A model generated the notes under the pieces. The model saw nothing but the letters and a program-made list of their open reading frames with translations, searched no databases and was not told the DNA's origin. A stretch of DNA of 64,000 nt from Canna indica (Eukaryota; Streptophyta; Magnoliopsida; Zingiberales; Cannaceae). Numbering within the stretch: position 1 is the first letter of the stretch; each line of letters opens with the position of its first letter. The stretch is taken from positions 80,377,501 through 80,441,500 of the forward strand of contig CP136890.1 in assembly GCA_034359265.1 (NCBI GenBank), written 5' to 3'. The position numbers were made by a program, and so were the translations under genes. Shown piece by piece: positions 56,891 through 64,000 of this stretch.

Positions 56891-57602
56891 TAGAGGTGGG
56901 AGAAAAAAAAAATGATTTTTCGGTTAACTGAAAAATCGGTCCGAAATCGAATCGATTTTTTCGATTTTGGTTTATATTTTTGGAAAAATCGATTTTCGAT
57001 TTTGATTTCGGTTCGAGATGTAAAAAGTCCACCGATTTTTGTTAACCGACTGGTTTCATATAATTTATTAATTTTTAATTATATATATATATATAAATTA
57101 TAAAAAAATAAAAAATTAACCAAATGATTTAAAAATTATATTATAAAAAATTACAAAAAATTATAAAAATTATAAAATATTAAAAATATTAAAAATATTA
57201 AAAATATAAAAAATATAAAAAACATAAAAAAACATAAAAAATATAAAAGTATAAAAAATATAAAAAAATATATATATAAAATAAAAAATAAAAACAAAAA
57301 CATTAATTTTTGTAGCACATTATCTTTGTTCAAGTGGTTTCAATTTTTTTTTTCTCAATGAAAATTCGGTATAATTTATTTGAATATTTCTCCATATATG
57401 ATTTGCATAATATTATTATGTTTATAAATTAAAATTTTTTATTAATTAATCAAAAATTATCGGTCAACCGAACTGAAAAAATTGAAACTGAAATAATGAT
57501 TAATCGAAGTTAATGGATCAATTTATGATTAATAATTTTAAAAAATTAAAATTAATAGATTGATTAATAAATTTATTAATGGACGGGTCTACGCTCACCC
57601 TA
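56891..57602. mobile_element. hAT-type MITE, 712 bp, same family as 51796-52459, opposite orientation
   Basis: Termini TAGAGGTGGGAGAAAAA and, inverted, TAGGGTGAGCGTAGAC; flanking 8 bp are AGCAGAAT (56883-56890) and AGCAAAAT (57603-57610), one mismatch. The interior has the same GGTTAACTGAAAAATCGG, AAAATAAAAACAAAAAC and AT-rich core as the copy at 51796, reversed. Confidence 0.83.
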
Positions 57603-57610
57603 AGCAAAAT

Positions 57611-58307
57611 TGGATAATCTTGAGTATGGCCTTCCAGCTGCAGATCTCGTACTTACAAGGAATAGGAGAAATAGCATACTTCTCACAATATTGTATGATC
57701 TCGTTCTTACATGAGCTATAAAGTATAGACAGATAGAATATATTGCATATAACTAAATTCCATAGCAACTAGCAAGCAAAGCTCCTCGTGAGATCCAAGA
57801 TCCAGTTTCTTCTTTCAATAGACAAAGTATATAAATAAAACTGAGTGAGATTAATTCTAGATCCACTTTGTCCATCTATGTTATAACATCTACTAATTGA
57901 TAACCCAATCAGAGTTCGGAATAAATTGATAATTCAAAAGGAAAAGAGTGCATATAACACAAGGCGGTAGATTTGTTTCATAACAACACACAACACAAGT
58001 GCATATATGTCATGGCCAAGAATTTTAATTGTGATTTTCATATACTGCAGTTGCATGTCACAAACATTTCAATTTTTTTTTTTTTGAACTTTGATCCCAA
58101 GTGATTTGCACAATGTTACTATAATATTACTATATTTGTAGGTTAATTTTTTTTATTAATAAAAAATTATCAATTAATCGAATTGAAAAAATTGAAATCG
58201 GAGTGAACGTGCGGTTACCAAAATTAATGGAGTGATTTACGATTAATAATTTTGAAAAGCAGAAGTTAACAGACCGATTAACTAGTCCATGCTCACTCCT
58301 ACTTTTA
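57611..58307. other. Intergenic, with a truncated MITE copy
   Basis: No gene recognised. 58080-58310 matches the right half of the hAT MITE family (TTTGCACAATGTTAC, AAAAATTATCAATTAATCG, GTCCATGCTCACTCCTAC) without an identifiable left end. Confidence 0.5.
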
Positions 58308-59060
58308 TATCATATAAAATATATTTTATAGAGTAAAATTAATTTTTTATATTTATAAAATTATTTTAGATTTTGGTAAAAGTCTCTAATAAATTAAAAT
58401 ATCAAATAAAATATGTTACTTTTGCTCAAAGTATCAATAAATTTAAATTAAAAATAGTAAAATATTTTAATCCAAAATATTATTTTAGATCCTAGCACTT
58501 TTCCACATCATAAAAAATATATTGCATGAATTAAAATTAATTTTTTAGAGTTATGAAATTATTTTAGTTTTTGGGCAAAAGGCAAAAATATATCTCTAAT
58601 ATGTTAAATATCAGAAACTTTTAACCAAAGTCCATAACATTCAATTTAAATTGAAAAGAGTCAACTATTTTGATCCATAATTATTTTTTAGACCTTAGTA
58701 CATCTTTTATATCGTAAAAAATATATTTTATTATTTTATGAATTTAAAATTATGAAATTATTTTAGACTTTGGACAATAGTCTCTAAAGTCTCTAATATT
58801 TTACCCAAAATCTATAACACTAAACTTAAATTAAAAATAATAAAATATTTTGATCACAAATATGTTTTAGACCTTAGAACCTCTTATATATCATAAAATA
58901 TATTTTATTGACTAAAATTATTTTTTCTAGAATTGTGAATCTATTCTAGACCGTGGATAATTCTGAAAGTCTATAATACTAAATTTAGATTAAAAGTAGT
59001 AAAATATTTTGTTTATATGGTACCAACTCTTTTATACCATAAAAATATATTCTATTAACT
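58308..59060. repeat. Degenerate AT-rich tandem array, about 150-200 bp unit, about 5 units
   Basis: The landmark ATCATAAAA(A)TATATTTTAT followed by an AAATTATTTTAGA(C/T)TTTGG phrase recurs at about 58308, 58506, 58708, 58889 and 59034. Each unit also contains TTAAAAATAGTAAAATATTTTGATC. Substitutions and indels are frequent. Confidence 0.65.
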
Positions 59061-60439
59061 AAAATAATTAATTTAGGTTTGAATTTTAGGTTTTGGATTT
59101 TAGAGTGATAAATGAGTATTATGGATTTTAAGTTGTTGAATATGAGAATTTAAACAATCATATTTTTTAGATCCGAAAATTTCCAATAAAGATTATCCTG
59201 ACTTTCGAAAGTTGTACGAATTTTTATTTTGAGTCAAGTGAATTTTAGATCAAGTAGAAAAAATGATATATTTAAGAACTAAAGGTAAAATTTTCGGCCA
59301 ATTTGAAGTTTATTTGCACTTTTGCTAGTTTAAATTGAAAATAGATGATTTAAAATCCCAAAGTATAATAAGCAAAAGTGTTTTGTTAAGACTGAAGAAT
59401 GATTCTATATTTACTTCGGGTGATATAAATATTTACAATTTGCTAGGACAGAGAACAGGTGGCATTATTCGAGTAAAATTGTAGAACCAAACCCAATTCT
59501 CTTGCTTATTTGGGCCCTTCAATAAGTTCTTAATATAAACATCTAGGCCTTTAATAGGCTTCTTCACGCTCAGCTTGGCTCATTTTATCTAGCTTGAACA
59601 AGCTTTTATCAAGTATAGCAAATTTTAGATCATCTTTGAATAAAAATGATAGCAAAAAAGTGTCATATATATCTTATTTAAGTAATTCCTGTTTTTTTAG
59701 TATGGTTATTGTGTTAGGCTATGACTGCTCCATCACAATATTTCATATCAATCTATTCTTGCACTATGAAATGGCAACAACATCTATTAATATGTAGGAA
59801 TGTGCATAGGTTCGCCAAAGGTTACTATATCTTTGTTGATGGTTGAGGTGTCCTTAAAGAATATAATAAATACCTCGATCATAATTGCATAGCATCATTA
59901 TTGTTTTTTCACGTTTCAAAATTTAAATCAAATGCATTACTACTTGCAAATTGGACTGATAGCTAGTTATTGTAATTAAGGTAGATGATGAAGTATTGAC
60001 ATCTAGATTAGTGTATGAATACTTCTACCTAGTTAATGAGTACTTTCAAACCTAAATACCTATAAAGAAACAAATAGCTGGTGGTCATCTTCTTTCCCTT
60101 GAGGGATTTGGTTTGATAAGATTTTGGAAGTGTTTGATGCTTTCAAATCTTGCTCTTTTGGTTGGAGGAGAAAATTGTGCAATTTGGATGGTTGGGACGA
60201 TGATGATGATGATAGAGAAAATTATCTCGGGCTCTCTCTGCATAGTTCCCTTGAGTGCAAATCTTGCTCTCTCCTCTCTCATGAACAAGATTTTTAAGTG
60301 TCACTATAACTGGTTAAATGATTGGAGTAAACATTTCTTTAAGACAAATATATATATCCAAATGTCAAACCTCATCCCCCTTAATTTGGGACCATCCGAG
60401 GGCACCTAATTAGTTTGACACTTAACATGCGCATAATAA
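59061..60439. other. Intergenic, no gene recognised
   Basis: AT-rich. Open frames (for example 60113-60409 and its antisense) have no recognisable domain, codon pattern or splice structure. Confidence 0.5.
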
Positions 60440-60674
60440 TGATAATTATTGTCCTCTTTTTTATTTTCCAATAGCAGCAATTAATCTTGCACACAAGAAT
60501 CATCATCCCCCAACAACCACATGTGCTCCACAATAATGAGGCACCTGTTGATATTTATTACTATTGCAATCTTTGCAAACCGAAACCCTAACCCTAACCC
60601 TAGCATGATTTATTTCACACCAAACCCCCGCACATAATTTACAACATGTGGCTTCCTCCACACGCCATTTGTTA

Positions 60675-60712
<38 letters not shown>

Positions 60713-60979
60713 GTTACTTACTTTTTTTTTATCCCTCGCATTCTAAAATTCTATCACATTGGTCTCCTTTTCTCTCTTAATAAAAGTCCCAAAGTATTGA
60801 CTCTGGACCTCTATCTCTATTTTATTCTCTTGTACTGTGTTGTTGCTTGCTCTCCTTCCTTCTTTCTCACTTTGTTCATCTCACACTCTTTGAGCTTAAT
60901 TTTTTTTATTTAGAAGACTGTAATAATAAAATAAGAGGGAAAAGAGGCACCTAGAAACCCTAGTTTCTTCGGCTTTGCC
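60440..60979 (+). promoter_or_regulatory. ZF-HD gene promoter-proximal region and 5' leader
   Basis: Contains a telo-box cluster AAACCCTAACCCTAACCC at 60583-60602, a CT microsatellite of about 15 units at 60678-60708, and AAAGTCCC/TTAATAAAAG near 60778. Telo-boxes and leader CT repeats are common in plant promoters. The transcription start is not fixed. Confidence 0.45.
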
Positions 60980-61885
60980 ATGGACCACCCAGCGAAGGCC
61001 GCGGAGCCCGAGGTCAAGGCCAAAGCTTTCTCCCTGCCCAACGGCGCGCTGCGGAAGCACCGCCTGCCTCCGCCGCCGCCGGCCGCCGCGGTGGAGTTCC
61101 TCTACCGCGAGTGCCTCAAGAACCACGCCGCCAGCCTCGGCGGCCACGCCCTCGACGGGTGCGGCGAGTTCATGCTGTCCCATGCCGCCGACCCCTCCGA
61201 CCCCACCTCCCTCCGATGCGCCGCCTGCGGCTGCCACCGCAACTTCCACCGCCGGCTCCCCGACTCCCTCCACCACCGCCACCGGGAACACGGCCCCGAG
61301 GGCGAGGACGAGCGCGACGGCACCGAGGACGACGAGGACGACGAGGACGATGAAGACGAGGACGCAGAGGAGGACGGGAAGATCGACGGCCTCCGGTCGC
61401 GGCCTCACCGGAGCTCGCCCTCCCCTCCGCCGCCTTTCTACTCGTCCGCCCCCCACATGCTCCTCGCCCTCAGCGCCGGCCTCCCCGGGCCCGTCGCTGT
61501 GAGGCCGTCCGCCGTGACCCCGACGGCCCCGGAGGCGCCGCAGCAGCGGAAGAGGTTCCGCACCAAGTTCAATCCGGAGCAGAAGGGGCGGATGCAGCAG
61601 CTGTCGGAGCGGCTGGGGTGGCGGATGCAGAAGAGGGACGAGGGACTGGTGGAGGAATGCTGCCGGGAGATCGGCGTCGACAAGGGGGTGTTCAAGGTCT
61701 GGATGCACAACAACAAGCACACCTTCTTCGGACTGGCGAGGCGAGGCGAGGCCGGCAGCCGAAACGGCGTTTCGCCTGGAGGCGGCTGCCAAGTCGAGGG
61801 CGGCGGCCACAGAGACAATGGCGGCGGAGACGATGGCGATGGAGGCAATGGGCACGTGGTGAACGGTTCCTTCTCCTCCTCTTGA
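60980..61885 (+). CDS. ZHD: Zinc-finger homeodomain (ZF-HD) transcription factor, intronless, 301 aa
   Basis: Start ATG 60980 ([11 protein letters not shown]), stop TGA 61883-61885, single exon as usual for this family. The ZF-HD dimerisation finger is at residues 41-92 ([33 protein letters not shown]) with Cys45, His49, Cys61, Cys80, Cys83, Cys85 and following histidines as likely ligands. An acidic run (about 107-133, [17 protein letters not shown]) and a proline/serine linker follow. The homeodomain is at about 188-251 ([15 protein letters not shown], ending [13 protein letters not shown], the ZF-HD version of helix 3). The C-terminus is glycine-rich and unlike most relatives. The family acts in the nucleus as dimers binding ATTA-core sites. 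Very GC-rich, contrasting with its flanks, and no lesions seen. Confidence 0.96.
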   Translation: MDHPAKAAEPEVKAKAFSLPNGALRKHRLPPPPPAAAVEFLYRECLKNHAASLGGHALDGCGEFMLSHAADPSDPTSLRCAACGCHRNFHRRLPDSLHHRHREHGPEGEDERDGTEDDEDDEDDEDEDAEEDGKIDGLRSRPHRSSPSPPPPFYSSAPHMLLALSAGLPGPVAVRPSAVTPTAPEAPQQRKRFRTKFNPEQKGRMQQLSERLGWRMQKRDEGLVEECCREIGVDKGVFKVWMHNNKHTFFGLARRGEAGSRNGVSPGGGCQVEGGGHRDNGGGDDGDGGNGHVVNGSFSSS

Positions 61886-62260
61886 GCTGAGCTGAGCTGA
61901 GCTCAGTCTGACTCTGCTGATGCTTAGTGCTAATGCTGTTGATGGTTAAGTAGTAATACTAGTGCCAGTTTTTCTTGATGGTTATTAATTTGGTGCTCTT
62001 TTTAGCATCTCTTTTTGTTCTTCCATAACCTTAGCTTAGCTGCTGATATGAAGTGAGAGGATGAAGAAGAGACAGTAGTAGTGCAAGCATTTTTAGTGTT
62101 TGATGAGGTTGCAGAAGCTGCCGCTGCTTCATCAAATAAGAGAGGCAATTTCTGACAATGAGGTGGTGATGACGATGATGATGATGGCCTTTTGGTGATT
62201 TCGGTGGATTTTTGAGGGCTTGATACCATTTTGTTCAATTCTTTATTCTTTGGGTTGACT
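61886..62260 (+). other. ZF-HD gene 3' flank / probable 3' UTR
   Basis: Begins with GAGCTGAGCTGAGCTGAGCTC-like short repeats, then T-rich sequence. The open frame on the opposite strand (62238-62002) is serine-rich low complexity and not supported as a gene. Confidence 0.4.
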
Positions 62261-62958
62261 TGTATTAGACGGTTGAGTTGAAAAGCCTAGAATGGTTGGA
62301 GTCAATTCAGCTCATGGATAAAAAATGTAAGAGAATTGGGTCGATCCAGCCAACTCGATCAATTTATCCGATGAGCCGAAATGGTTCGACTGATACTGGT
62401 TTGGAATTATTAAAATGTTCATGCTTTGGTTTTTCTTTAAATTTTGAGCCAATTTTGCTAAAAACTCTATTGAGAATTTAAGATGAAAAATTATAGAGAG
62501 ACAAGAAATGGCAATGAGTGTGAACTTTTTGCCCGATCCCATAAATAAAATATATTTGGGGATCTGATCTGGTCCGAGAATAAACATCTGGTCTGGATTT
62601 GGATAGACATTAAAATAATCTGCTGTAGCCGCAATCAGTTCGATGGAATAAATTATTTAGACAAGATGCTCAATCGATTAGATAATTGATTCACTCAATC
62701 ATTCTTGGCCATACTCCTACTTAAAAAATATTCATCAAGGTTTTGGACGGTACAGGCCATTCTTATTTCTTTTCTTTGGAAACACAGTCAAATTGTTTTT
62801 TTACAACTTTTTTTTATCCCTATAAAAAGTTTTCACTTTTACTTCTTATTTTTATTTACACTAATCTATCACAAAATTTCAAATTCTTATACACTATATT
62901 CTACCGTTGGATGTTGGTTAATGTAATTGTTGTCGTGGTAATTTACTCAGCATTAAAA
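62261..62958. other. Intergenic, nothing recognised
   Basis: AT-rich with no domain-bearing frame, repeat or RNA gene seen. Confidence 0.4.
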
Positions 62959-62959
62959 G

Positions 62960-62961
62960 TA

Positions 62962-63004
<43 letters not shown>

Positions 63005-63005
63005 T
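62960..63005. repeat. (ATT)n microsatellite
   Basis: About 14-15 uninterrupted ATT units. Confidence 0.95.
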
Positions 63006-63469
63006 GTCACGTCAATAATATTAATATATATTAATATTTTTTAAGAAAACTCTAAAACTCCTCTTTTCCTTCAACCCGATATTGTGTTTTCGTATACTAA
63101 GATTTATTTTTAAATTTATTTTATTAATATATACTGATTTTCTCAGGTGACAAAGTTTAATAATAATATATTTTTTATGTTGAGTAGTTAACGATGGACT
63201 ATAATTGATATAAATTCAAAAGATTAGAATAAATTAATTGTAAATAAAAAGTTAGGATATATTTATTAATTACCTTATAGTTTGATATAGATTCGTCAAT
63301 TTTTCCTTTTAATTTTTAGTAGTAGAGCACATGTTGATGATTTTTTTTTACTTATTTTTTAATCATTAAATAGTTTTAAAATCTGTGCAAAATATTTTAT
63401 ATTTCAAAAAATCAAGTAACATGATTAATCGAGAGTAAGTATTATTATTAATCATCATTATGCATGAAC

Positions 63470-64000
63470 TCTTACGATTTGTTTGGATACAAAAGGGAGG
63501 AGTGTCTGGAGGGAAAAGATAAGGAGGGGTGGGGAAGAATAGTTAATCCTATGTTTGGATAGGGTAATTAAAAGATAGGTGAGAAAGGGTGGGATAATAT
63601 ATTCATCTCCTTATTTAAATAAAAATTTTAAAGAAGGGATGCGAGAGGATAATTTTATAAAAGTATATTTTTAATCTTTTATGCACATTTACCTATAAAA
63701 TAAAAATTAACTCATTTATATTTTTTAATAATTTGTTAAAAATAATTAATTAAAATAAAAAAACATAAATTTTAGTAATCAAACTTAAAACATTACCAAC
63801 AAATATTTTTAAAAAAACATGTACAAATTAAATAATTAAAGAAAAATAGGAGGAATTTTTTTTATTTCATAGAGGGTAAAATGGTATTAAAATATTTTAA
63901 ATTTTTTATCCCTCCATATTCCATCATTTTGAGGGGTTTGAAGGCTCCAAACCCTTTCCTCTCGTTCTAAAATTGAAAGTCAAACATAAAATAGCGTTTG
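63470..64000. repeat. Possible MITE or other short repeat at right edge
   Basis: Begins TTTGTTTGGATACAAAAGGGAGG and contains GTTTGGATAGGG internally; the last bases (GTCAAACATAAAATAGCGTTTG) and GAGGGGTTTGAAGGCTCCAAACCC hint at inverted terminal sequence cut by the window edge. Not classified. Confidence 0.35.

Noticed and set aside
61102..61855. Long frames antisense to and overlapping the ZF-HD gene
   Set aside because: GC-rich shadow frames; the sense frame contains both family domains.
62002..62238. 78-codon minus-strand frame with serine runs beside the ZF-HD gene
   Set aside because: Low complexity, no upstream promoter signal, and it falls in the probable 3' UTR.
1..64000. tRNA, rRNA, snoRNA or miRNA genes
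   Set aside because: No cloverleaf with A/B boxes, no rRNA segment and no convincing precursor hairpin outside transposon inverted repeats was found by eye.

Overview
The window is plant nuclear DNA, probably from a monocot. The evidence is spliced plant genes (a cullin-3, a zinc-finger homeodomain regulator and a broken GASA/snakin gene), very GC-rich coding exons set in AT-rich flanks, and a dense nest of plant-type transposons (CACTA/EnSpm, hAT, a Mutator-like foldback, Copia, Gypsy, LINE). No bacterial, viral, CRISPR, rRNA or tRNA signal was seen.

Layout. 1-13735 is a three-element CACTA nest. An old minus-strand element (B) is interrupted by a plus-strand copy (C, 6275-12285, TSD CTT) and by a minus-strand copy (A, right end 3583, running off the left edge). 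13.8-15.6 kb holds a minus-strand LINE remnant. 17820-26655 is an intact two-exon CUL3 gene whose 6.6-kb intron carries a 4.0-kb hAT element (20049-24061, TSD TTTTAATG). 26992-32691 is a decayed minus-strand Copia element with recognisable LTRs and a hAT-type MITE inside it. 32.7-39.7 kb is decayed LTR-retrotransposon material, including a 109-bp tandem array and a Gypsy protease remnant. 40048-41917 holds a GASA gene split into two divergently oriented parts by a small inversion bounded by 97-bp inverted duplications. 42389-51024 is a Pack-CACTA-like element (TSD TAA) that carries a fragment of a polyol/sugar transporter gene and is itself interrupted by a second near-complete CACTA copy (D, 42810-49628, TSD TAT). 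51788-53555 is a Mutator-like foldback with a hAT MITE inside. 53665-56671 is a short LTR element containing gag only (TR-GAG-like, TSD GCACG). 56891-57602 is another hAT MITE. 58.3-59.1 kb is a degenerate AT-rich tandem array. 60980-61885 is an intact intronless ZF-HD transcription-factor gene.

Only CUL3 and the ZF-HD gene look functional. CUL3 would be the scaffold of BTB-type E3 ubiquitin ligases, and the ZF-HD protein a nuclear DNA-binding regulator. Nothing suggests the two work together. The transposon genes (TNP2, the Ptta/En/Spm-type second protein, the hAT transposase, gag) are all broken, mostly by C-to-T or G-to-A stop codons of the kind expected from methylated-cytosine decay. The most notable structures are the inversion-split GASA gene, a 900-bp transposon deletion repaired with 21 bp of templated filler, and the CACTA-inside-Pack-CACTA nest with a captured transporter fragment. 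All coordinates and TSDs were read by eye; splice sites are inferred from GT/AG context and homology.
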